From Branchiostoma belcheri (taxonomy: Eukaryota; Chordata; Leptocardii; Amphioxiformes; Branchiostomatidae), in NCBI RefSeq assembly GCF_001625305.1, contig NW_017804009.1, forward strand, positions 2,268,032 to 2,332,031: a stretch of 64,000 nucleotides of DNA, written 5' to 3'. The notes below the pieces were generated by a model, which worked only from the letters and a program-made list of their open reading frames with translations, did no database searches and was not told the origin of the DNA. A program made the position numbers and the translations under genes. Of the stretch, positions 49,950-60,909 are shown in pieces; the stretch's first letter is position 1; each line of letters begins with the position of its first letter.

Positions 49950-50970
49950 CAAAAATCCAGTTCTGAATCTTCAGAATTTTGCTGACTTTTCCAAAGCAGG
50001 GTATTAAATTTTGAATGTAACAGGAGAACCGTGCATATTTATCGTAAATGTGTCTGCTAGCTAGGGAATACTAGTTATGTCAATTACAATCAGCTAAAGT
50101 CATATTTTGTTGTCATGAGCACTTTAAGTGTTGGGCATAAAGTTTAGCATAAGTATTATACCAACAAAAAAATTAATTCGCGGTACAGAAGTGACCAGGA
50201 AAACCACGAATATAAACACGCACACACAGCGTCTCCTGTAGTCAATATGATGCTTGATTAGGAATCACTGACCAAACTGAGTTTTCCCCAAATGTTTCCA
50301 CACTGTAATTTCCCCAGAGACCTTCCGTCAAATTTCCTTACAGTGACGCAGTGTTCGGATTTTGCACAGTGATTCTTGAAGGATGAGTCAATCTTTTCCC
50401 AATAATACATAAGTGAACCTCGCAAAGACACGTTTCAGTATGTAGGCAGTGTTCTAAAACCTCGGAGGCTTTTTTAAGTTTTGTTTTCGGCGTGTCTGTT
50501 TTTGTGTTTTTTCGTGTTTCTGTAGTTGTTTCTTCATTTATCTATTTTATCTTATTCACGTAGATTTAGATTTGTGAGCATTGGACAGAAAACACGCAAT
50601 GTGCTTTTAAGGATTCTTTGCTCATGAAACATAGAAACATAATCATAGGGTTGGAGTAACAAACACAATCGTATTGTGGACATAAAATAAAAAAGGTAGT
50701 TGTTTCCACATGTCGGGGACAGGAAATTAGGTAAAAGGTTCCAGAAAAGGTTATCTAATTTCCTGTTTTCCATTTCCTGTTATATGCACGTCTGTTGTCT
50801 AACGGAGTCAGTAGGGAAATTAACAATAATAGATAAATCAAGATATTGTAAAAAATATTTCAGGAAAGTGATTGTTTTGTTACGATTTTTATCACGTTGT
50901 AAAAAAAATAAACATAAAAATGTCGAAACTTACTTTCGTGAGTTTTCGGCTATGTCAGAGATAAATCAGT
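49950..50970. other. Long stretch with no gene recognised
   Basis: Opposing frames of 73 and 92 codons at 50552-50978 overlap an inverted repeat: AGAAAAGGTTATCTAATTTC and GGAAATTAGGTAAAAGG lie head to head near 50720-50765. No domain recognised. Confidence 0.4.
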
Positions 50971-50977
50971 GTAAATA

Positions 50978-51062
50978 GATAAATAAATCAAGAAATAAAT
51001 AAATCAAGAAATAAATTATTTAAGAAATAAATAAATCAAGAAATAAATAAATCAAGATATTT
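50978..51062. repeat. AATAAATAAATCAAG short tandem repeat
   Basis: AAATAAATAAATCAAGA is repeated about five times with variants. Confidence 0.9.
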
Positions 51063-51064
51063 AA

Positions 51065-51400
51065 AAAAAAACATCAAAATATTTAAGGAAAGTGTGCATG
51101 ATATTTTGATTTCTTGTTACAATGTGCATCACGTTTAAAAAAAAACATAAAATTTTGAAACTTACTTCTGGATATTTCCGCTATGTCAGAGGTGAGGTAT
51201 TTTACAATAGACGGCGGAGTAGTAATCAGGCTTAACCTACGGCTTCCATGTTAATACGTTAGACCATCTATTTTCCCTTGGACGGGGTCCAGCGGCAATC
51301 TCCAGTACTAAAACCAGCTTTCAATCACCGGTGGTCCGACCGCAAATTTCCCAGCAGTGGCGTTTTATGAAAAAAAACTAACGACCAGAAAGTTGTAGTT
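51065..51400. other. No gene recognised
   Basis: 51120-51195 repeats phrases from 50870-50955 (TCACGTT..AAAAAAAACATAAA, GTCGAAACTTACTT, TCCGCTATGTCAGAG), so a diverged duplication flanks the simple repeat. Confidence 0.5.
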
Positions 51401-51404
51401 AGGC

Positions 51405-51935
51405 CATCTGCGGGTGACTTTTCGTCCGTTTCCAAAACAAAATTTTTGACCATACTGTAAATCGTACAATGCAGCTGCAAAATGAGCAAATATATGCCGT
51501 AAATTGCCAATTTGTATTGGAAAACGATGTTGTAGAATGTCGTGTTATTTATATTTCATTTGATATAACTGTAGAAATTTGTAAAATCATAATGTGGAGG
51601 ATAACAAATAAGCCTTTGTGGCTTTTCTTCCACCCCTTGAACGTTTATTTCCATTGTAATATTTTGTATAACTTTTATTATGTATGTGCTAATAAATAAA
51701 TAAAATAAATGCCAAAGTCAATTCAAAAGAACGGAAGAAAATGTAAAGAAATAAAAATGAGGAGTCTTTCATTTGCCATACCATACTCTGTGTGTTTAGT
51801 CATTTGTTCAATCTTCATGACCACGTAGATTTCATAATGAAGGCAACTTTGTTTCCCAAACATTTTTTATTCGCACGCTCGCATCAGTTTTGGAGTTCCC
51901 ATATGTGTTATCCATATAATGCCATCCATACATGA
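51405..51935. mobile_element. MITE family 1 copy split by a retroposon tail
   Basis: GGCCATCTGCGGGTGACTTT at the left is decayed. The core CATACTGTAAATCGTACAAT and CAGCTGCAAAATGAGCAAAT is good; the right half resumes CCAAAGTCAATTC to CATCAGTTTTGGAGTTCCCA. Compared with 40246-40615 it has about 165 extra bp in the middle. Confidence 0.85.
51542..51708 (+). mobile_element. Nested retroposon 3' tail
   Basis: The insert ends GTGCTAATAAATAAATAAAA. Its upstream part is UTR-like, with no coding remnant recognised. The surrounding MITE is continuous in sister copies. Confidence 0.7.
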
Positions 51936-51939
51936 CCTC

Positions 51940-52335
51940 ACGCCAGAAAATTTACTTCTCCGCTGCACATCTATGATTTAATAAAGCTTTGGATTTCTGT
52001 CTGAGAACACGTCAACCTAACCGTTTGATGAATGTGACGTCAGGCACAATTTATTGTGTTACGTCCAAAATATCATCAACTGGCCTCTCTACGGAATAGT
52101 GGGAAGTATAATTTCATATCTTCGCTTCCAACCTAAAGCTACATCATCGTCAGAAGCAATATCTATCTGCCATGCTTCTTATATGGAGTGCTCCGCCCGT
52201 AAATCATAGTGTCGGTATAATTTATATGGCTTACGTACACTGACAAGTTATAGCCCGCATGTGTTGTCATGCATGGCAACTGCAGTATTCAACCAGGTTT
52301 CTTTTCGCTTCCAACAGTTTCATGCTACCAAAAAA
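51940..52335. other. No gene recognised
   Basis: No supported frame or repeat. Confidence 0.3.
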
Positions 52336-52339
52336 CAGT

Positions 52340-52700
52340 AACTAGAGTTTCACGATCTCATACCTTCGTCAAATGATGTTAATCTTCATGACTGACAAAT
52401 TATAGATTATCCCCCCTGATTATTCAAATAGGATCCTCATTTCCATAAATTATGCTCATATTCTACACCAGAGGACAGTCTTATCATAACAAAGAATGTC
52501 ATTCTAGCATTTCCTCATAAATTATTCAAATGAGGTCCTTATTGGAATAAGTCATGTTTAATGATGTTCACCTTCAACTTCAAATACCCTACAATAAGTA
52601 TGAAATTTCAGGCAGTTACCATTGCTGAATTACTCAATATGATTTTCTCATTAATTATGCAAATTAAGTCTTAATTTACATGATAAGTATCTACCTGTGT
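52340..52700. mobile_element. Dispersed repeat family F, copy 2
   Basis: AACTAGAGTTTCACGATCTC, CATACCTTCGTCAAATGATG, ATAGGATCCTCATTTCC and CATTCTAGCATTTCCTCATA follow the order of 7899-8235. Confidence 0.85.
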
Positions 52701-52797
52701 TTCTCCCATTCTAAATTACATATGCCACAAGCTTGAATAGCCCTATCATGTAATGCAACTGATTCAATTCTGCCCTTCTTCAAAATGTAACTCAACA

Positions 52798-52945
52798 CCA
52801 CAAGGTGTCTGCTACCATGGTGACAGACGTTTGGTCTAAGTCATTGACATTATTTCGAAACTTTAAAAAGGCCACCACAGGGTGCCTGCTACAGCAGCGG
52901 TTACCATGATGACAGACGTTTTGTCTAAGCCATTGACATTTTCTC
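52798..52945. repeat. Tandem pair of foldback arms (CAGACGTTTGG)
   Basis: TACCATGGTGACAGACGTTT at 52813 and TACCATGATGACAGACGTTT at 52906 head two units of about 76-93 bp. Each is followed by GTCTAAG(T/C)CATTGACAT and CTCGAAACTTTAAA-like sequence. The unit matches the right arm of 4059-4550. Confidence 0.85.
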
Positions 52946-52949
52946 GAAA

Positions 52950-53390
52950 CTTTAAACATGTAACTACCAACAGAGATGAACTTTCATGATATAAAGTCTA
53001 CAGTCGAACTTCCAGGCACGTGCTCTATGTGTTGGAGGGGGCTATTATTAAAGAAGGCTTACCTATCAAGAACGGCACACGCTGACTATTGAACGGGAAA
53101 ATCCAATTATGATGGAATTATATATATTTTCATACATGACAGAACAGCTGTCAATACTTTATGAAGCGTTCGCACGCTCCGGAAACCCAAGGTGGCAGGC
53201 GGATAATTGAGAAAGTGAAATATTTGTTTGTTACCAGAAGTTCTCGGCAGTTCTACTATGTATCCTAGTCACAGTCGCTGAGTCTGTAGTGTGAAATATC
53301 GACCGTTGGAGAGGTTCCAAAATTCACTCCAAGGCGTAGGAAATGAATTTTGTGTTTCATGTTTCATTCTTGAAAACTTTAGGGTAAGTA
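52950..53390. other. No gene recognised; shares a 60-bp block with 54190
   Basis: AGAAGTTCTCGGCAGTTCTA and CGACCGTTGGAGAGGTTCCA at 53235-53325 are repeated at 54189-54275, so a block of about 85 bp occurs twice in the same orientation, flanking the elements between. Confidence 0.6.
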
Positions 53391-53394
53391 GTTA

Positions 53395-53825
53395 GGTAAG
53401 GATCTTTTTATGAAGCAAGTTTAAACTGTAATTTCCAACACAACAAATTGGACACACCCAAATTTTCGACTTTACAAATGTCACAACATAGAATCGCATG
53501 GACATTCAGTCTCACTGGACAAAGTAAGGATATTGGACTCAGAACCGGATTTCTTTGCACGAGGGATTAAAGAGGCCATCTACATCAGGGCATTACAACC
53601 ATCCCTCCACAGAGACGGGGGACGCCACAGATTTTCTGCAACCTATGATCCACTGCTCACGGAGTCACGTGTGTTATCTGTGTGATGTCAGGGAATCGGT
53701 GGATTGTTCATTCCTTGACAAAGACTGGAGTTGTACAGTCGAAAATTTGGCTGAGTCCAATTTCTTGTGTTGGAAATTACAGTTTAATCTTGCTTCATAA
53801 TGATTTTTACCAACACAGATGGACT
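53395..53825. mobile_element. Foldback element with arms of about 65 bp
   Basis: AAGCAAGTTTAAACTGTAAT, TTCCAACACAACAAATTGGA and CCAAATTTTCGACTTTACA at 53405-53475 are repeated inverted at 53735-53800 (TGTACAGTCGAAAATTTGG, GTGTTGGAAATTACAG, TTTAATCTTGCTTCAT). The core from 53560 matches 37120-37378 inverted. Frames of 81-95 codons here are by-products. Confidence 0.88.
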
Positions 53826-54190
53826 TTAAAGATAGAGATTTTTTTAATAGACCTTGACAGTCTCTATTGATCCAACTTGTAATCCAACTTATACAGCTGT
53901 TTAGGTAAGTAAAACTTGCACTTTGTTTTTCAATACCAATGTTCGAAAACAAATCGTACAACGTTAATCACGCAGGTGTTACATCACAGAGCTAGAAAAT
54001 GTTTCTATTTCTATACACTACTGGACAATGCCCCTCACAGGGTGTAACGTCCAGGGGGCCATTGCCCAGGTTGATCAGCTCGAAAAATTTATGTCCCTTG
54101 GAGGGGTCCAAAAAAAAAAGGCTAGACATGGGTCAGCAGTTTTTAGGGTCGGTCGGGAAACAGGAAACACAACATTTTTCATAGGCCTTT
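53826..54190 (+). mobile_element. Dispersed repeat family G, copy 2
   Basis: GACAGTCTCTATTGATCCAA, TCGTACAACGTTAATCACGC and GGTGTTACATCACAGAGCTA, then TTATGTCCCTTGGAGGGGTC and GGTCGGGAAACAGGAAACAC, follow the order of 62440-62675. TATACACTACTGGACAATGC at 54012-54070 is an extra segment. The end is ACATTTTTCATAGGCC. Confidence 0.7.
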
Positions 54191-54279
54191 GAGAAGTTCT
54201 CGGCAGTTCTACTATGTATCCTAGTCACAGTCACTGAGTCTGAAGTGTGAAATATCGACCGTTGGAAAATGTTCAAAAT

Positions 54280-54790
54280 TCTCTCCGACACATCTAGACT
54301 CTTGATGTTTTAAGTTTAGCAGCGTGAAATACTAATGTTTAACTTCGATGGAGGGAGAAGATCATGTAGTGTACTCTGTAAAGTAGGAGATTTTGTAGGT
54401 GGTTAAAGCCTACTAGAAGGTCTACACTTATATGTAAAGCCCCTGTCCACGGCGGTCTGTCACTACGGCATTCTTTCCCATTGCTAGGGGGGTTCGAAAA
54501 AGTATCGAGTTACAAGACGCAATTTTAGGCTTACCGTAAAACATTTGAAAATAAACAATAGTATGTATCGAAGGAAAAATTTCGTTAAAATAGAATAAAA
54601 TTATCGTGTTTACATACATATGGTATTTTTGCGCAAAATGGGTGATTTTAGATTTCGTTAGGAAAGTCGATAATCTTAGGGATTTTGACGCGCCATATTT
54701 TAGCCAATCATCGTTTAAATATGGCTACATATATCAAGCAAGATCACTGATTTTTGTTATATTTTTCGGGCTCTAAAGCAGGTGGGGACA
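54280..54790. other. No gene recognised
   Basis: AT-rich, nothing recognised. Confidence 0.35.
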
Positions 54791-54794
54791 TTGG

Positions 54795-55032
54795 AGCCCG
54801 AATTTGGCCACCGTGGTCACATGTTCGCGAATCCAGTCTCCCGATCTCTTCAACCATGGTCCGGAGTAGGTCGGAGCAAAGTCAGCTGGTGTTCGGCGAA
54901 TTTAGATACTATTCGGCTGCTTTAGCCGAATGTTTCTTTTAAGTGGTTTAAATCTGGCCAATGAACGACAGCCGAAAATGGTCGGCTGGTGTTCGGGGGC
55001 AAGGACGGGGGAAGGTTATGAATGTACGACAG
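54795..55032. mobile_element. MITE family 6 fragment
   Basis: GTAGGTCGGAGCAAAGTCAG, GGTGTTCGGCGAATTTAGA and ATGGTCGGCTGGTGTTCGGG are family 6 phrases; GAATGTACGACAGG at 55019 marks the decayed right end. Confidence 0.65.
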
Positions 55033-55085
55033 GTGTGTTACGCCGAAGGGTGGTTATACCGGCTGTACAGATACAGATACAGGTA
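55033..55085 (+). mobile_element. 3' tip of the CGCCGAAGGG retrotransposon family
   Basis: GTGTTACGCCGAAGGGTGGT, then TATACCGGC and ACAGATACAGATACAGG. Only the last 50 bp remain, immediately after a MITE end. Confidence 0.8.
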
Positions 55086-55089
55086 GGGG

Positions 55090-55985
55090 CTTTAAAGCGA
55101 GAGACTATAAGCCAACGAGGCTATAAAAGACATACTATAAAGTATATACGTAAAAGTTAATATTGCTGAAAATGATGAAAACTTTGTCGTCCTCAATATC
55201 CCCTTGTAGCTACCTTGAGAGACAAGTGAGTCAAGTTCATCCCTTAACTTTATTAGTTTCAAGTGATTCACTGCGCCAGATTTTCGTTATCGTTGCAAAC
55301 ATGCCAGAAATAGGTCGGTGAAGGTTAGACATCCAGAGAATAAGATACGACCAAAAAAAAACAGTTCTCAAGAAACTGAATATGACTTCGAAAGCGGTAA
55401 TACATTCCAGGTAGTATCCACTACCTTTTACACTAACACACAGTCGAGATCTCAAAATCAACAGGTTTATAAGCAAGAACTACTTACTTGGTATGCAAAC
55501 AAATTGAGGACGATTAGGAGTCCAATAGGAAAGTCAAGACAAGGATGATGCAAATTAGTCAAATAGCTCCTGTTGTTTGAGAGCAGTAGCTTAAGTGTTG
55601 TCTCTCGTTGAGGCTAGGAGCGCTAGGAATACCAGAGGAATACCAAAAATAGGCTTATGAGAAGTGCTGTTGCTATCTATCATTGAAAAAATACTAGTAG
55701 TCACGTTTTTGTTTCATTTCTCTTTATTTTGCGCCCTTCTGCTAATTGATAGATTCCAATCGACTATGCAAGTAGAATACATTTCATTTGTGTTTATTGC
55801 CTTCGTCAAAAGAGTATGTTTTCGTTTAGGCATGGTGGTGGTGTAGGTCTGGATGTATGTCAACGTCATAACTCGAGAAGCTGTGGATGATATTTAGTAG
55901 GTGAGTAGCGGTTGAGAAAAAGAGGTCAAGTTTACAAATGATTCACGTGGTGGTTTCCGAAAGTACGCACTTATGCGAGGGAATG
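55090..55985. other. No gene recognised
   Basis: Contains CCAGGTAGTATCCACTACC at 55409, an arm of the 16572 foldback family. Frames of 60-79 codons are unsupported. Confidence 0.4.
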
Positions 55986-55989
55986 CTAG

Positions 55990-56145
55990 AATAGGTTTCG
56001 TTGGCTGTCATTGCTGGGAAATATGATCAACTGATATAGTTCATACAAATAAGGATCTTATTTGCATAATCAATGTGAAACATGTATTATTAGTTTGTCA
56101 TAAAGGTTTGGCGAAGGTATGGGATCGCGGAACTCTAGTTCTTAA
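55990..56145 (-). mobile_element. Dispersed repeat family F, inverted end
   Basis: CATACAAATAAGGATCTTAT, TTAGTTTGTCATAAAGGTTT, GGCGAAGGTATGGGATCGCG and GAACTCTAGTT are the reverse complement of the start of the 7899 and 52340 copies. Confidence 0.75.
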
Positions 56146-56149
56146 TGCT

Positions 56150-56950
56150 TTCACTATCATTGTCTCCGTACATCATGTACAGTTAAGCAATTGTTTGAGT
56201 GATGTAATTGTGGCGTTTCTGAAAATTATTGCAAAAACCTTGCATTTTAAACTAGAATTCTTGCAGACTGCACACTATACCATTTTCCTCGCGCCTAAAT
56301 TATTGCCAAGAACGTTATAAATGGATATATAGATTTATATCTACGAATTATAGTGTCTTCTTGACAAAATGTTGCGCTTGTATTGTATATTCAGGGGTAT
56401 GTCCTGATGATTATCTATCGAGTCATATGCCATTTTTTTCCATCAACAAAATTGCTTCCAAGGCACACAACACCAATAGCTTCTCAAAGACGGATATTCT
56501 ATTCATAGATATTACATAGCAAACAATAAACTAGCAATTATTATGGCTGATTTTTAACAGACAATGATAAAGTGTAGCCTACATTCTACAGCATATAGCA
56601 GTATATAACTGTCATTGGCAGCGAATGGCTTCCTACGATTCTCAGGCGTATTATATGACTAGAGTTAAAAGTGCGTGACATTGCCATATGGAAAATATTA
56701 TGCTGCAATTTGAAGAGGTTGTAGAAGCAAAATTGAAAATTTAGCGTTCACTTTGCTATCTGGGGGTCGCAGGGATAGGGCATCAAAGGGCTACTAAATG
56801 TCTAAAATGGACATAAACATGACAAATTGTAATGATACAATGGGGCAATAAAATTGCAGACGGTCGTTTTTTGGGGTGCAGGGGTCGTCCGTACCTGTTG
56901 TCCTTGGAACATTAGTCATGCAAGATCATTAACAAATATTTGTAACACCT
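56150..56950. other. No gene recognised
   Basis: An 81-codon frame starting at 56075 reads out of the repeat; no domain. Confidence 0.35.
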
Positions 56951-56956
56951 GTACTC

Positions 56957-57295
56957 ATTAAAGTTGCATTATGTAACATCAGGACTATACAAAATAACAA
57001 TTTTCTGGTCATTTTTCACCAAATAAGTCCACAGCACGAAAACAGATATTTAAGCGAAAGTACCTGCTTAAAGACACGGAAATATTTTAGCAGATTTTAA
57101 GATGTAAATAATATGATTCAGTGTGACAAATGACAAAGGACAAACAAATATAATAGATGGATGTCTGTCAACATAAAATGAAGTTCTTATACACAAATAA
57201 TTTGCCCTATTTACCTCGATGTTCTCCATTTCTTCCTAATATCAATATGATATTCGAATATTCAATTTTGTTAAAGAAAGATTAATTAGGCAACA
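56957..57295. mobile_element. MITE family 4 left end and adjoining sequence
   Basis: TTAAAGTTGCATTATGTAAC is the family 4 terminus. CACGAAAACAGATATTTAAG at 57036 is a relative of the 21530 repeat. No right terminus found. Confidence 0.4.
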
Positions 57296-57299
57296 GCAA

Positions 57300-57560
57300 T
57301 CAAATGTTTTCAATCATTATACAAATGGTTTTCTGTGGAAACATATAAAAATAATGAAATGCATCACTGCATCAGAAGGCAAAACAATAAATTAGAGCCT
57401 TGTCATGTCTCATCTCTTCATATCTGTTGGCCATCCACTTCCCGGCATGGCAAAGCATGTCATTTTGCTTATTTTCGGGATTTTGTCCACTGTCAGAGGG
57501 CCAGATTTTTTCTAAAAGCAGGCGAAAATTAATGCTTAATAAACCTTAATTGCTGTGGCC
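57300..57560. mobile_element. MITE family 2, left-truncated
   Basis: ATTATACAAATGGTTTTCTG, TTAGAGCCTTGTCATGTCTC, CATCCACTTCCCGGCATGGC and GGCGAAAATTAATGC follow the core and right half of 5718-6140; it ends TTAATTGCTGTGGCC then TAA. Confidence 0.85.
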
Positions 57561-57564
57561 TAAG

Positions 57565-57705
57565 GAAAGGATCCAAAATTTACCTTTTTAGATATATAAA
57601 ATATTTAGCTATTTATTTATTTACGTCTATCTGCAGCATGATGCATATTTCTAGGCGAGGAGGGAACACTAGTTGCTTTCACATCCGCAATCAATAGCGC
57701 TGGAA
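57565..57705. other. No gene recognised
   Basis: Short AT-rich spacer. Confidence 0.3.
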
Positions 57706-57710
57706 AGCAA

Positions 57711-58735
57711 GGTTAAATGTCTCGTGTTTTGCCGGCAATGGTGCGCTTGGGAAGCATGCATTATGGATGAGGAACACCGCACACAACAGTGCCAGTCCCC
57801 GTACGGGTTGTATCGTTATCGTGCCATATTGTGGTACTCCAACGATTCGAGTTTTACCGCTTCTTGGTGTGTGTGTGTGGGTGGGGGGGGGGTAGGTGTT
57901 GGTAACTCGTAGTCATCAAGTTTGAAGCTTACTTCAAAATAGTTTTTTTTTTTTGCCTTTATTAGAAGGCTATGAAATTGTTTTGCTTCAGTGTGGGACA
58001 CTATGCGGTATGACTTTTGAAGACATAGATTGGTGTTTCCTGATTTTGACAAGCAGGTTACCATTAGGGAGACCAAGGTCAAGTTCAAAAATGGGCTTCG
58101 TGGGGCGTCTCTACGTCACTGCAACGGGCCTTTTGTGTTTGTCGTTTTTCTTGTTTTTTTTTTATAGTCCTGTTGGCTTATTGCTCTCACACATCACTTA
58201 GGTCCTTGTCACACATTCAGACCCTTCCTCCGACTCCCCCTCCCCTCCAAACACCAGGTTAAATGTCTCGTGTTTGCCGGCAATGGTGCACTTGGGAAGC
58301 ATGCATTATGGATGAGGAACACCGCACACAACAGTACCAGTCCCCGTACGGGATGTATCGTTATCATGCCATATTGTGGTGCTCCAACGATTCGAGTTTT
58401 ACCGCTTCTTGGGTGGGGGGTGAAGGGTGGGTAGGGGTTGGTAACTCGTATTCATCAAGCTTGAAGCTTACTTCTTATTATTTTTTTTGCCTTCATCAGA
58501 AGGCTATGAAATCGTTTTACTACAGTGTGGGACACTATACGGCATATCTCATGAGGGCATTGATTGATGTTCATGATTTTGGCAAGCAGGATACCGTTGG
58601 GGAGACCAAGGTTAAGCTTCGTGGGGTGTGTCTACGTCACTGCAACGGTCCTATTGTGTTACGTTTGTCGTTTTTTATGTTTTTTTATAGTCCCGTTGAC
58701 TTATTGCTCCCACAAATCACTTAAGTCCCTGTCAC
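57711..58735. repeat. Tandem duplication, unit about 540 bp, two copies
   Basis: GGTTAAATGTCTCGTGTTTT at 57711 and GGTTAAATGTCTCGTGTTTG at 58257 start two units of high similarity: GCATGCATTATGGATGAGGA, CACCGCACACAACAGTGCCA, CCAACGATTCGAGTTTTACC, TAGAAGGCTATGAAATTGTT and CTACGTCACTGCAACGG. Both units end at CACTTA(G/A)GTCC.TGTCACACATTC, a family 6 MITE end. The first unit carries about 55 bp of that MITE before the second begins, so the duplication followed the MITE insertion. Frames of 79-153 codons differ between copies by indels, so coding is not supported. Confidence 0.92.
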
Positions 58736-58982
58736 ACATTCAAAAACCTTCCACCGACTTTGCCCCCAAACACCAGCCGACCACGTTTGGATGACATTCG
58801 GGAGCAGTCTGACCCAACACCAGCCAACCATGGTCAAACCGACCAATCCCCAAATGTTCGTAACATTTTAGTAGCCAAATACGCCAACCACAGCCGACCT
58901 TGCTCCGACTTTCTCCTAACCATGGTTGGCTGACGTTCGGCTAATGTTCGGGAGGACAAATTCGTGAATGTGTGACGGGGCC
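58730..58982. mobile_element. MITE family 6, short copy
   Basis: CCCTGTCACACATTCAAAAA opens and GAATGTGTGACGGGGCC closes a 253-bp element with CCGACTTTGCCCCCAAACAC and GCTGACGTTCGGCTAATGTT inside. The central AAATTTGAG motif is missing. A 53-bp duplicate of its left end is at 58205-58257. Confidence 0.88.
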
Positions 58983-59044
58983 AGCATTTGAAACTAGAAA
59001 CAGGATGCGTCAATTTTCCTTTGATACAAGAGTTGTGAGTATCA

Positions 59045-59535
59045 TGGTGACTGTAGGGCAGACAGTACTATTAGATTTGTCCATAGGAACACATGCTTAA
59101 ATACACTATTATGGAAGTACTTGCCCATACTTCAATCTCAATTTTTTTTTCTGCACCAGGTAGCAACAAGGGTCTGATTCCCAAAAATAGAAAGGAAACA
59201 GGGGGTTGACCAGCTCAAATTCCCGCCACAGCTGATGATAGTAACAAAACCTCAACTTTGACCTACATTTTCCATGGTATCCATCCGCCTGGCCAGACAA
59301 GACCTAACCACTCACATCTCTCACTACGCCCACTAAACTGGTTGAATTAACAAAACTTGACCAATGTAGGAAAGTTTAGACCCTACCTGTGCCTTCCAGC
59401 CCCAAAATCTCCAAAATGGACCAAAACTTTCAAGAGAAAAAAGGATTTTCAAAGGCATTAACTAGGCACTACAATCGTGTTCCGATTTTTTTGCCTCTAC
59501 TGCGCAACGCAAATGTGGTGTCTGCCCTGTCATTT
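59045..59535 (+). mobile_element. Dispersed repeat family A, copy 3
   Basis: GGGCAGACAGTACTATTAGA, CTTCAATCTCAATTTTTTTT, GGGTCTGATTCCCAAAAATA, CTAACCACTCACATCTCTCA and TTTAGACCCTACCTGTGCC. It matches 905-1325 in order and 40640-41065 in reverse. Confidence 0.9.
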
Positions 59536-59539
59536 CTAC

Positions 59540-60675
59540 TCCACCATACCAGTCATTTGAGAACCCCCCCTCCCCCAACGCAAAGCATCTTCGCCTTGTA
59601 ACCATGACACCAGCGTTTGTCAGATCTGACATTCTGCAGAGACGACAGATTGTATCCTTCCGAAGACCGATCACCGACGTACACAACAGCAGATATTATC
59701 TATGGATTACTCGTGCATAACAATTGGAGGCTTTTTGCGTACGTGAATTTGACTTGTGGGTGCCAAGGGGAACGACCTCAGGGCAAAGGCCAGTATTACG
59801 AGGAGACACAGAGGGCCCAGTTTTAGTCTAGCACGTGTCCTTAGTTCTTATTGGTTCACCTCAGATGGCCCACGGTCTGATTGGTTGATAGAAGGGGATT
59901 ATGTGGTGGCCGCGAATTTTCTTCGATGACCAAAATTTTCGTGTTTTTTAAATGCTTTTACTTCGTTAAAGCAAGGATATTTAATAAAATAACTAGAGGA
60001 CACTCTAAAAGCCACTCATCTCAAAGTCTCTTGTTGTTGTTTCGGATCTGGATTTTGTTGCAGTTGTTGAAGAAAACAGACTTTCAGCCATGTTTATGTT
60101 GTCTGGTTCTTTAAAGAAAATATAGGTTTTTATATTAGGCTGTCATTAGCTGTCCAAAAAGGTCAGAGGTCACTTGAGCAAAATTCATGCGGGGTTTCAG
60201 ATTTTCCAATTCTGGACTAAATGGGCACATTAGAGGTTAGAGAACCTTGCTACTGTGTATTTTCAAGGTCTAAAACTCAGCTCAGGTAAATGCTGACTTT
60301 TGACATTTTTTTCTGACATCGTTTCATATATATCAACATAGGATATCATATTAGTGGCCTTTGCCCTACCTCATTCGGGTTAACTTGATCTAATTCTTGC
60401 ACTATATTCAGCAAGACAAATTGGCGCGAAAGCCTCCAAGTCTACAGACGATAGGTCTATTATGATAAGCTATTCTTGGATGTCATTTGATCTAATCAAC
60501 TATACTGCCAATTGTCATTTGCTCCTATTGATCAAGAGGAATTAGAATTAGAAACGCAAATTGTTGACATGATAATAACGATCATAACAGTGATTTCAAG
60601 TCGTGTCTTTTGGCAATCAGATCAAGTCAAATGTCGAAATAAATAGTAGGTTAAGTCAAATGTCAGGAAGGGGGT
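59540..60675. other. Long stretch with no gene recognised
   Basis: Opposing frames of 69-77 codons at 59462-60114 are unsupported. No repeats seen. Confidence 0.4.
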
Positions 60676-60680
60676 CAAGG

Positions 60681-60905
60681 AGTTTGTTTGTTTATTTATT
60701 TATCCAGAACACATGTCGCCTGATGGCGATTTTCAAAGGTTCCTGGGGGGAAAACCCCAAACAAAATTCATTAATAAATTGAACTCAAGATTAACAAAGG
60801 TATCAAATAACACTAAATCATTATCTTTTTTTTTTTCTTTTTTTTTTTAGACTTCAGCGATCTCCACTGATACAACTTACAATACGGTACAATGTAAAGC
60901 TTGTT
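60681..60905 (-). mobile_element. L2-like retrotransposon 3' tail and attached T-rich repeat
   Basis: Minus strand: CCTTTGAAAATCGCCATCAG, GCGACATGTGTTCTGG, ATAAATAAATAAACAAAC. It parallels 47500-47640. After it, TTAGACTTCAGCGATCTCCA at 60849 is shared with 62437. Confidence 0.55.
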
Positions 60906-60909
60906 CAAT

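Noticed and set aside
58263..58724. A 153-codon frame in the tandem duplication
   Set aside because: The sister unit is broken by indels in the same frame and no domain is recognised; recorded as a repeat instead.
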